A stretch of DNA of 64,000 bases from the NCBI GenBank assembly GCA_025869435.1, contig JAOZVS010000064.1, forward strand, positions 17,779 through 81,778, written 5' to 3'. Below the pieces are notes generated by a model, which saw only the letters and a list, made by a program, of their open reading frames with translations, did no database searches and had not been told where the DNA came from. Position 1 is the stretch's first letter. The number at the start of each line of letters is the position of its first letter. Below, in pieces: positions 47,319 through 55,469 of this stretch. Made by a program: the position numbers and the translations under genes. The DNA is from Zavarzinia sp. (lineage in GTDB: Bacteria > Pseudomonadota > Alphaproteobacteria > Zavarziniales > Zavarziniaceae).

Positions 47319-48938
47319 TCAGATCGAGTTTGCCGCCCGATAGCGGGCGATGATGTCCATCATGCCGGTGATCGAGCGCTCCAGCCGGCCCTGGGCCGCA
47401 GCCAGCTTCCGGCGGGACACCCCCTTTAGCGGACCTTCGGTCGCGGCCAGCAATTCGGGGACGGTGGCGAATTGGGCCAATCCCCAGTCGGCGCAGACCG
47501 CGTCGATCTTGGTGATCGATTTCCGCCCTGAAGGCAGGCGCAGTGGCGGCACCAGCGAGACCGTCGGCACGCCGAGGCTCGCCGCGAAGATCAGGGGATG
47601 CAGGCGCCCCACGCCGATGACCAGCCCGCTCGCGCTGATCAATTGCTTCACCCGCCGGGGGTTCCACCAGTGTTCGAACGTCGGCGCCAGTGAATCGAGG
47701 CCGAGTTCCGCCGTGTTGCGCGCGTCTTCCGGACAGAACGGCAGAAAGGCGGGGTGCCAGCCCTGCGCCTTCAGGCCTTCGACCAGGGCCTGGATTTCCA
47801 GCACATAGCTGTAGGGCACCAGGTGAAGCGGGAACTCGCGCAGGACAATCAGGGCCCGGCGGCTGGAATCCGCGACATCCTCCGCCTCGTCCTGGATCAG
47901 CCGGATCGCCCAGTCGGCGCCGTAATCGGCTTCGACTCCCAGTTGACGGCAAATGTCAAGGCCATGGCGGGTGCGCACCATCACCCGACTGAATCCCCCG
48001 AGATAGGCCTTCATCTGCGCGGCATCGATCACGCGGCGCCCGTGCACCACCTGGCGATCGGGCGGATCGCAGCCGGGCATGTCGAGACCGGGCAGGTCGA
48101 CGCCGAAAATGAAGGTCGGAATGCCGCGGGCCCGGGCCTCGAAGACCAGATTGGCGGCAAAGCCGACCGCAAGGCCGCCGCCGCCGATCATCATCGCCGC
48201 GATCGGCCGCCCCTCGTCGAACATGTCGAGATCGCATTGATGGCGGATTTCGCAGCGGTTGTAGGGATACCAGTGCTGAAACCCGTCGACCGCGCCGAAA
48301 CTGTCCACCGCGACGATGACGTCGAAATCCGGGGCGAAGGTCTCATAGATGGTCTGAAACAGCGCTTCGTCGCCGCAATTGCCCCGGCCGTAGAAGCCGG
48401 CGATGACGACGATCGGCCGGACGGACGGCAACGCGGGCGGCGCTTCGACGAGCACCGCGCGCGGGCTCTCGAGGCGGAGCAGAACGCCGCTGCTGCCGGC
48501 GCCGGCCCGGCCGGTGACGACGAGGCCAAGCGCGGCAGCGGTCGCCGCCAGCGTGCCTTCGCGGGATGCCGTGGTCCGGCAGATCAGGCGGGCTTCAAGG
48601 GCGGCCATCCGCTCCAACAGGGCTGGTCCGTTGGCGATCCGATGCCATGGCGTCAGTGTGACGATGTGATCAACCCGGCTGACGACCGCGGCCTGCAGCG
48701 CCTCAAGATCGACACGCACGAACGACCCCGCGGCCTCGAGAGCCAGCGGCAATTCCAGCACGGCGATGCCGGTTCCCTTCAGCGCCGAGAGAGCGGCATG
48801 ACTGCCGTCGCCAAGCTCGAGAACCACGTCGCCGGCACCGATCAGGGCCGAAAGCGCCGCCTGGGCCCCCTTGAAGACGATGGGCGTGCCCCCCGCGGAC
48901 GGCCCCCTGATGCGCAAACCCTTTTGAGACATATCCAT
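47319..48938 (-). CDS. Polysaccharide pyruvyl transferase family protein (type B) with degenerate methyltransferase-like N-terminus
   Basis: VIAGFYGRGNCGDEALFQTIYETFAPDFDVIVAVDSFGAVDGFQHWYPYNRCEI, closely parallel to the 36493..38238 product. Confidence 0.86.
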   Translation of the reverse strand: MDMSQKGLRIRGPSAGGTPIVFKGAQAALSALIGAGDVVLELGDGSHAALSALKGTGIAVLELPLALEAAGSFVRVDLEALQAAVVSRVDHIVTLTPWHRIANGPALLERMAALEARLICRTTASREGTLAATAAALGLVVTGRAGAGSSGVLLRLESPRAVLVEAPPALPSVRPIVVIAGFYGRGNCGDEALFQTIYETFAPDFDVIVAVDSFGAVDGFQHWYPYNRCEIRHQCDLDMFDEGRPIAAMMIGGGGLAVGFAANLVFEARARGIPTFIFGVDLPGLDMPGCDPPDRQVVHGRRVIDAAQMKAYLGGFSRVMVRTRHGLDICRQLGVEADYGADWAIRLIQDEAEDVADSSRRALIVLREFPLHLVPYSYVLEIQALVEGLKAQGWHPAFLPFCPEDARNTAELGLDSLAPTFEHWWNPRRVKQLISASGLVIGVGRLHPLIFAASLGVPTVSLVPPLRLPSGRKSITKIDAVCADWGLAQFATVPELLAATEGPLKGVSRRKLAAAQGRLERSITGMMDIIARYRAANSI

Positions 48939-49069
48939 CAAACAGAAAGATAAACCAGAAATGCCGAAGGACAATCGGAACGCGAATATCCGGAACCCCG
49001 GCGACGAAAAAGAGAATGGCACGCGCCAAAGGCGCGTGCCATCACGACATCAGGACTGCGGCGCCAGAC

Positions 49070-49294
49070 TCAGCTGGCGGCAGACGGACCCCGGGCCGGC
49101 CGCGAGGCGGCGGAGGCCTCGCGCCGGGCCGCGGATTCGCTGCGACGGGCTTCGGCCGCGCTCTTGCGGGCTTCGGCCGCGGAAGCGCGCTTGGCCGCGG
49201 CTTCGTTGCGCTTTTCCGCCGAAGCGGACTTGCGGGCTTCGGACGCCTGGGCCCGGGCTTCCTTGCTCAAGGCCACTTTCTTTTCGCTTTCCAT
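49070..49294 (-). CDS. Small Ala/Lys/Arg/Glu-rich repetitive protein
   Basis: 74 aa MESEKKVALSKEARAQASEARKSASAEKRNEAAAKRASAAEARKSAAEARRSESAARREASAASRPARGPSAAS. Confidence 0.55.
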   Translation of the reverse strand: MESEKKVALSKEARAQASEARKSASAEKRNEAAAKRASAAEARKSAAEARRSESAARREASAASRPARGPSAAS

Positions 49295-49372
49295 CTCTCT
49301 TGCTCCTTATCACACACCGGCCCGTGGACAGGCGTCCCGCTCGGGCGGGGCCATCTCGACGGCCGGCTCTGT

Positions 49373-49774
49373 TCACGACGGTTTGTTATCGCCGCCCCGC
49401 GCCTGGCGTCTGGACGCGACATCGTCGCGCCGGAGTGCCGAAGCCTGTTCCCGGATTTCGGCCGCCTGACGGCGGCGGACCAAGGCCGCTGCCTGTCGGC
49501 CTTCCGCGGCCTCGAGCCGACGCATGGCCGTGGCCTTGCGCCGTTCCTCGGCGCCCACGCGGGCGGACGAGTCACGCTCCGCCTTGATGGGGACCTTGGT
49601 TTCGGCCGGGGCGACGACGACAGGCGCCGCGACCTCCGCCAACACCACGGCTGGCTCGACCGGGGTCGCCGGCGGGGTCACCGCCGGCTTGGTCCCGGAT
49701 TTCGAGCCCGCGCTCTTGGTGGAAGCGGTCTTTTCCTTGGGCTTCTTGCTGAAGCCGCCGAAAAGTTTTGCCAT
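49373..49774 (-). CDS. Small basic/Ala-rich hypothetical protein
   Basis: 133 aa; MAKLFGGFSKKPKEKTASTKSAGSKSGTKPAV...RRKATAMRRLEAAEGRQAAALVRRRQAAEIREQASALRRDDV. Confidence 0.55.
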   Translation of the reverse strand: MAKLFGGFSKKPKEKTASTKSAGSKSGTKPAVTPPATPVEPAVVLAEVAAPVVVAPAETKVPIKAERDSSARVGAEERRKATAMRRLEAAEGRQAAALVRRRQAAEIREQASALRRDDVASRRQARGGDNKPS

Positions 49775-49804
49775 TTCACCACCTGTTCCGAATGCGACGC
49801 AGGA

Positions 49805-51109
49805 TCAACCCGCCTTGCGCTCGGCAAGGGTCTTCAGGCGGCGTTCCTCACGGCGCTCCGCCAGGGCCTTCTCCCGCTTCGCCGCCTTTTCGGCCGCGCG
49901 CTGCTCGGGGGTCAGGCCGTCGTCCTTGATCACCTTGCCCTGGGCCTTCAGCTTGGCGACCCGGGCTTCGTGACGGGCGATTTCCTCGACGCTCTTCGAG
50001 CCGGTGCGGACCTTGGCCATTTTCTCGCCGCGGATACGCTTCAGCGCCTTGGCCTTGTCCTCGCCGCCGAGTTCGCGATCAAGGGCCAGCGCCTCGGTGA
50101 AAGTATGCTCGATGTCTTCGTCGGTCAGGCCGGTCGTGCAGAAATAGCGCTCGAAGGCGCGCATGTTCAGGTCCAGCACATGCGGATGGGCATGGCGGCC
50201 GTCGGCGCCGAACTGGTTCTTGAACGCGTTCAGCACGATCTCGTAGGACGGGAAGTAATACAGCTTCTCGTCATTCGGCTTGCTCTCGCGATAGAGCTGA
50301 TCGAGCGCGCTGCGCAGGATCGCCTTCGAGACCGCGTTCGCCGTGATGCAGGAGACATCGCGGAACGTGGCGGCCAGCGGGATCGGCGACAGGGTGAAGA
50401 CGATCGGCGTGCCCGGCTTGTGCTTGCGGATCAGGCTGTAGATCGCCCGCAGGTTGGTCAGGCTTTCCTCGTGGGTGGCCACGCGGAATTTGTGACGGCT
50501 CGGGTCGAACTTGTCGAAGGGCACCGCGCGCCAGAACACTTCGCCCGTCGGCTCGTCGTACCAGACTTCCGAAAGGCCGAGGGTGATGATGAAGAGGTCG
50601 GCGCTGTCGAACAGCTCCTTGGTCTTCAGCCGCACCTGCTCGTCATAACCGAATTCCTCGGCTTTGTAGCCGTGCCAGAGATCGACCGCCGGGGTATTGT
50701 TTTCCCAGGCCCATTCGAACTGCTGACGGATGGCGTGCGTATTGACGATACCGTCGCCAAGACGGGACACGTAGGCGACGTTGTCCTTCTTGGTGGCGAC
50801 ATTATAGCCGATATTGTTCAGGTAGTTGCTGATGTTGGACGCGAAGCAGCTGCCGAACGCGATGATGTTGGTGTTTTCGTTGATGAACGGCGCGGCCGGC
50901 ATCCAGCCTTTCAGGAAATACTTGGCGATCGCGTCGGGACGCTCGAGCATGTCCAGCGTCGGGCCGTAATTCGTGTGTTCGCCGCGGTAGAAGCTGTAGC
51001 CGAAGGACATTTTCTTGCCGTCGACAACGGCTTCGATCGTCCGGTTGACGACCTGCGTGCCCCCGGATTCAACTTCGTCGGCGGCGTTGGTCAAAGTTTC
51101 GGTGCTCAT
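49805..51109 (-). CDS. GSCFA domain protein (SGNH-like), copy 2, with long charged C-terminal tail
   Basis: TNIIAFGSCFASNISNYL; ITLGLSEVWYDEPTGEVFWRAVP; tail PEQRAAEKAAKREKALAERREERRLKTLAERKAG. Confidence 0.92.
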   Translation of the reverse strand: MSTETLTNAADEVESGGTQVVNRTIEAVVDGKKMSFGYSFYRGEHTNYGPTLDMLERPDAIAKYFLKGWMPAAPFINENTNIIAFGSCFASNISNYLNNIGYNVATKKDNVAYVSRLGDGIVNTHAIRQQFEWAWENNTPAVDLWHGYKAEEFGYDEQVRLKTKELFDSADLFIITLGLSEVWYDEPTGEVFWRAVPFDKFDPSRHKFRVATHEESLTNLRAIYSLIRKHKPGTPIVFTLSPIPLAATFRDVSCITANAVSKAILRSALDQLYRESKPNDEKLYYFPSYEIVLNAFKNQFGADGRHAHPHVLDLNMRAFERYFCTTGLTDEDIEHTFTEALALDRELGGEDKAKALKRIRGEKMAKVRTGSKSVEEIARHEARVAKLKAQGKVIKDDGLTPEQRAAEKAAKREKALAERREERRLKTLAERKAG

Positions 51110-51820
51110 AAGAATAGACCTCCAATCGGTCAGTCGGCTCAAGTTTTCGCCGCCGCCCCTGTCCCCGTCAACCCTGTTCGTCGCTTCCGCCGCAGGAGGG
51201 TTGACTGTCGATGAACAACACCTGCCCCCGTGAAACGCCATGAACGCCAGCATTTCGGGCCATCGCACGCCAGTCCGCCGGGGCGGGCCGCAAGGCATAT
51301 GCGAGCCTGATGATGCTGATTTTCATGTTCCTGAGCCGGGCATTGCCTTCACGCTTGCGTCGCATTTCCACCCCCCGGGTAGCCCTGTCCGACGCATGTT
51401 CGGCGGCAGTCTCGCCCGGAATTTTAACGCGATGCAACATGAAACCGCGCGCTCCGCACAATGTTCCGACCGAAACATGACGGCCATCACTGAACTGTTC
51501 ACATTTCAGTCCACGCCATAACGAGGGAACACATCGGAGGCTGCGGGGTTCCAAGAGAATGCGCGAAAAAAGAACAATTCGGTTCGACGCAATGCAAGAA
51601 TTTCCTATAATCGGAGAATCTAATACAAACCATAGTTACAAACCCGATTTACCAAGCAAATGCATCAGAATTGATGACCATTTGTCAGCACGACCTCCGC
51701 AGGTGTGATGGCCGTCACTTGCGCCGGAGCAGGGCGGAGGGATACTGAAGAGGCAGTCCTTGACAGGACCTTTTGTTGCATAGCAATGTAGATCAATCCG
51801 AGATTACGGAGAGCACGGAC

Positions 51821-52237
51821 ATGGACGCAACGCTGAAGCGTACCGATCGTCAGCGGTCTTCGAAGGCCAGCGAGGCCGACGAAACCGCCTACCGCATCGG
51901 TGACAGCGATGAGCGACCCTGGGGGGGGTGGGCCGTACTGGACGTAGGCAGTGGCTTTATCGTCAAGCGCATCAAGGTCGCCCCTGGCCAGAGACTTTCA
52001 TTGCAGTATCATTTCCACCGCGCGGAAGACTGGATCATCGTCGACGGCCGGGGAATCGTGGAAATTTCGGGCAAGCCGATCGAGGTCGGCCCCGGTTCCC
52101 ACGTTCATATTCCCGCGACCGCGACGCATCGCATCTCGAACACCAGCGACGAAATTCTCACCTTCGTCGAAATCCAGCGCGGTGACATTCTGGACGAGAC
52201 GGATATCGTTCGTCTGTCCGACGACTACGGCCGCTGA
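51821..52237 (+). CDS. Cupin protein, mannose-6-phosphate isomerase type II C-terminal-like
   Basis: ERPWGGWAVLDVGSGFIVKRIKVAPGQRLSLQYHFHRAEDWIIVDGRGIVEISGKPIEVGPGSHVHIPATATHRISN. Confidence 0.9.
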   Translation: MDATLKRTDRQRSSKASEADETAYRIGDSDERPWGGWAVLDVGSGFIVKRIKVAPGQRLSLQYHFHRAEDWIIVDGRGIVEISGKPIEVGPGSHVHIPATATHRISNTSDEILTFVEIQRGDILDETDIVRLSDDYGR

Positions 52238-52315
52238 ACTGAAAGCAGCCGCGCCGGGACCAGTCCCTGCGCCCCATCGGTGACCCGTGGAGACCCAAGG
52301 GCCTCCAGGGATTAC

Positions 52316-52364
52316 AAAAAAACTGAAGGGCGGGCAACGGCGGCATATGCCACGCTCGCCCTTC
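52316..52364 (-). terminator. Rho-independent terminator of rtcR (minus strand)
   Basis: GAAGGGCGGGC (52325-52335) / GCTCGCCCTTC (52354-52364); minus-strand T7 run (A7 at 52316-52322). Confidence 0.75.
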
Positions 52365-52389
52365 GTGTTTGTACCCGGCGAATGCTGGC

Positions 52390-53985
52390 TTAGCCGGCCA
52401 GTTCCTCGAACCTGAGACCAAAGCGCAGCAGGTATTTGCGCAGCCGGTCCGCGTCATTGGTGCTGCGCCGACCCTGGCGCGACACGGCGAAAAGCCGCCG
52501 GCCGGCGTCGGACAGGCTGCGGCTGCCCTGGCAGGCCTTGACCACGGCGGCGAGTTGAGCCCGATCGAAGGGATCGAGTCCGGCGAGCGCCTCGACATCC
52601 AGCACGTCTTCCAGACCATCGCTGATCGCGGGCCGATCCAGCCCGCGCCAGCGCCCGCGCAGCCGGGCGATTTCCATCTCCACATCCGCGGTATCGATGC
52701 GGCCGGAGGGGGCCAGCGTGGCCATGCGGGTGATGCTGGCGGCGAGATCCCTGAAGTTCCCCGGCCAGGGCGCATCCTCGCCCGTGGCGAAGGCGAGATA
52801 GAGACGCCGCGCCTCCCGATTGAAGGAAATCCGGCGCCCTTCCCGCTCGGCATGGCGGTCCAGTTCGAAATCGATGTTCGGCTCGATATCCTCGCGGCGC
52901 TCGGCGAGGCCCGGCAAGGTGAAGCTCCAGAGGTCCAGCCGGGCGTGAAGATCCTCGCGGAATCGGCCTTCCGCCACCTCGCCGCCGAGGTCCCGGTTGG
53001 TCCCGGCGATCAGCTGGAAATCCGAGGTGCTTTCGCTGTCGGCGCCAACCGCGAGGAAGCGCTTGTCCTCGACCGCGCGCAGGATCATCGCCTGCTCGTC
53101 GGGGCCGAGTTCACCGATCTCGTCGAGGAACAGCACGCCCTTGTCGGCGCTGCGCAGCAAGCCCGGCCGGTCCGCCATGGCCCCGGTGAAGGCGCCCTTG
53201 CGATGACCGAACAGGGCCGACATCGCGCCATCGCCGCGCAGGGTCGCGCAATTCACCTCGACGAAGGGACCGGAGACCTGATGCTTCAGGCGTTTCAGCT
53301 CGTGAATGCGGCGCGCCAGCCGGCTTTTCCCCGCCCCGGTCGGCCCCATCAGCAGGACGGGGGCACGGCTGCGGATCGCCACCTGTTCGATCTCGCCGAT
53401 CATGCGGTTGAAGGCCGCATTCCGCGTCGCGATGCCGGACTTCAGGAAATCCGCCCCCTCCTCCCGCGCCGAGGCGAAACGTCTGGCGATACTGTCGTAA
53501 CGCGACAGGTCGAGATCGATCGCGCTCCATTCGCCGCGCACCGAGGCCCGCTCGCCCCGGCCGGGCTGGGTCTGCAGCAGGCGGCCGGGCAGGAAACGGG
53601 CTTCGGTCAGAAGGAACAGGCAGATCTGGATCACGTGGGTGCCCGTGGTGATATGCACCAGGTAATCCTCGGCCTCCGGGTCGAAGGAACAGCCCCGGGC
53701 GAAATCCAGCAGCTTGCCGTAGACCTCCTCGAAATCCCACGGATCGACCAGGTCGAGGAGCCTGAGTTCGACCCGCGTCTCGGGCGAGACGCTGGCGATA
53801 TCGGCGGCGACCTGCCGCGCCAGCTTTTCGTGGCGGCGGCCATGGATCAGAACGAAGCGATCGACCCGCAGATCCTCCTGCATGCACAGGCCGACACTGG
53901 GCCGCCATTTGCTCCAGCGCGAGGGTCCCAGTTTGCTGGCGTCGAGGGTCGAACCCAGGAAGCCGAAGACGACGGTCGGTTTCAT
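52390..53985 (-). CDS. rtcR: RtcR: sigma-54-dependent activator of the RNA repair operon (CARF-type sensor + AAA+)
   Basis: MKPTVVFGFLGSTLDASKLGPSRWSKWRPSVGLCMQEDLRVDRFVLIHGRRHEKLA; LLMGPTGAGKSRLARRI; GAFTGA; divergent from rtcBA. Confidence 0.96.
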   Translation of the reverse strand: MKPTVVFGFLGSTLDASKLGPSRWSKWRPSVGLCMQEDLRVDRFVLIHGRRHEKLARQVAADIASVSPETRVELRLLDLVDPWDFEEVYGKLLDFARGCSFDPEAEDYLVHITTGTHVIQICLFLLTEARFLPGRLLQTQPGRGERASVRGEWSAIDLDLSRYDSIARRFASAREEGADFLKSGIATRNAAFNRMIGEIEQVAIRSRAPVLLMGPTGAGKSRLARRIHELKRLKHQVSGPFVEVNCATLRGDGAMSALFGHRKGAFTGAMADRPGLLRSADKGVLFLDEIGELGPDEQAMILRAVEDKRFLAVGADSESTSDFQLIAGTNRDLGGEVAEGRFREDLHARLDLWSFTLPGLAERREDIEPNIDFELDRHAEREGRRISFNREARRLYLAFATGEDAPWPGNFRDLAASITRMATLAPSGRIDTADVEMEIARLRGRWRGLDRPAISDGLEDVLDVEALAGLDPFDRAQLAAVVKACQGSRSLSDAGRRLFAVSRQGRRSTNDADRLRKYLLRFGLRFEELAG

Positions 53986-54008
53986 GGCGCTATTTTTGTA
54001 TAATTTCT

Positions 54009-54022
54009 TATATTTTAATATA
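54009..54022. promoter_or_regulatory. AT palindrome, candidate RtcR upstream activating site
   Basis: TATATT-TT-AATATA in an unusually AT-rich stretch of the rtcR/rtcB intergenic region. Confidence 0.4.
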
Positions 54023-54121
54023 GGATTTTTCGATCCGGCTTTCGCGACAATGGCGCGTTCATTTCTATTTTTTCATTATAAATCAATATCTTATGGAAAT
54101 TCTTGCCGTCGCGCCGGCCGC

Positions 54122-54137
54122 TGGCACGCCGATTGCT
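54122..54137 (+). promoter_or_regulatory. Sigma-54 (-24/-12) promoter of rtcBA
   Basis: TGGCAC-GCCGA-TTGCT, exact consensus spacing, 60 bp upstream of rtcB ATG. Confidence 0.9.
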
Positions 54138-54196
54138 GATAGCTACGGGCAAGCGCCGCCCGGCAATCCGGCCGGGCGGCAGGTGGAGACAGGATC

Positions 54197-55438
54197 ATGA
54201 CCGGCGCCGCGCCCGAGAAAAGCACTTACGAATTCAGCCCCGTCGAAGGCGGCGTGCCCCTGAAGACCTGGACGCGGGGCGTCACGATCGATGACGGCGC
54301 CCGCGCCCAGCTGGAGCGGGTGGCGCGGCTGCCCTTCGTCTTCTCCCATGTCGCGGCCATGCCCGATGTTCATGTCGGCATCGGCGCGACCGTCGGCTCG
54401 GTCATCGCCACCACGGGCGCGGTCATTCCCGCCGCCGTCGGGGTCGATATCGGTTGCGGCATGATGGCGGCCCGCACCTCGCTGCTGGCGACCGACCTGC
54501 CGGACAATCTCGCCGGCATCCGCGCCGCGATCGAGCGGGCGGTGCCCCATGGCCGTGACGTTGGCCGTGGCAAGCGCGACAAGGGGTCCTGGGGCGAGGT
54601 GCCGGCGGATATCGCCACGGCCTGGTCAGGCCTCGCCCAGCGTTTCGCGGCGATCGTCGCGAAATACCCGAAGCTGGCCAAGGCCAACACGGCGAACCAT
54701 CTCGGCACCCTCGGCACCGGCAACCATTTCATCGAGCTGTGCCTCGACGAGGAGGCGCGGGTCTGGGTCATGCTGCATTCGGGATCGCGCGGCATCGGCA
54801 ACGCCATCGGCAGTTACTTCATCGAGCTGGCGCGAAACGACATGCGGCGCTGGTTCATCAACCTGCCCGACCGGGATCTGGCTTATTTCCCCGAAGGCAC
54901 AGTGCATTTCGACGACTATGTCGAGGCGGTGGGCTGGGCGCAGGATTTCGCCGCGCTGAACCGGCGCGCCATGATGACCAATGCCATGCGCGCCCTGCGG
55001 GCCGAGATTCCGAAGCCCTTCGAGGCGGAGTTGGAGGCGATCGACTGCCATCACAATTATGTCCGGCGGGAAAAGCATTTCGACAGGAACCTGCTCGTCA
55101 CCCGCAAGGGGGCGGTGCGGGCGGCGACGGGGGTCAAGGGTATCATCCCCGGTTCCATGGGCGCCTGTTCCTACATCGTCCGTGGCAAGGGCAGCGCGCA
55201 ATCGTTCGACAGTTGCTCCCACGGCGCGGGACGCCTGATGTCCCGCGCCGAGGCGAAGCGCCGCTTCACCCTGGCCGATCACGCGGCGGCGACCGAAGGC
55301 GTCGAATGCCGCAAGGATGCCGAGGTGATCGACGAGACCCCGGCCGCCTACAAGCCGATCGACAAGGTGATGGCGGCCCAGGCCGACCTCGTCGATATTG
55401 TCCATACCTTGAAGCAGGTGGTCTGCGTGAAGGGCTGA
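54197..55438 (+). CDS. rtcB: RtcB RNA ligase
   Basis: MPDVHVGIGATVGSVIATTGAVIPAAVGVDIGCGMMAARTS; NHFIELC; LHSGSRGIGN; GSMGACSYIVRGKG; SCSHGAGRLMSR. Confidence 0.97.
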   Translation: MTGAAPEKSTYEFSPVEGGVPLKTWTRGVTIDDGARAQLERVARLPFVFSHVAAMPDVHVGIGATVGSVIATTGAVIPAAVGVDIGCGMMAARTSLLATDLPDNLAGIRAAIERAVPHGRDVGRGKRDKGSWGEVPADIATAWSGLAQRFAAIVAKYPKLAKANTANHLGTLGTGNHFIELCLDEEARVWVMLHSGSRGIGNAIGSYFIELARNDMRRWFINLPDRDLAYFPEGTVHFDDYVEAVGWAQDFAALNRRAMMTNAMRALRAEIPKPFEAELEAIDCHHNYVRREKHFDRNLLVTRKGAVRAATGVKGIIPGSMGACSYIVRGKGSAQSFDSCSHGAGRLMSRAEAKRRFTLADHAAATEGVECRKDAEVIDETPAAYKPIDKVMAAQADLVDIVHTLKQVVCVKG

Positions 55439-55469
55439 TGTCCTCCGCGCCCATTTCGGGAAGCGTTTC

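Noticed and set aside
49070-49294. DNA-level tandem repeat or CRISPR-like array
   Set aside because: Periodic GCGGGCTTCGGCCGC-like units are irregular in length and explained by the Ala/Glu/Arg/Lys codon pattern of the small ORF
49016-51214. 732-aa plus-strand ORF
   Set aside because: Antisense to the GSCFA gene and two small co-oriented ORFs; composition is that of a shadow frame
52390-53985. CARF-like domain in RtcR as a sign of a CRISPR system
   Set aside because: RtcR naturally carries a CARF-like sensor; no repeats-spacers array or cas genes were seen in the window
52369-54003. 544-aa plus-strand ORF
   Set aside because: Antisense to rtcR
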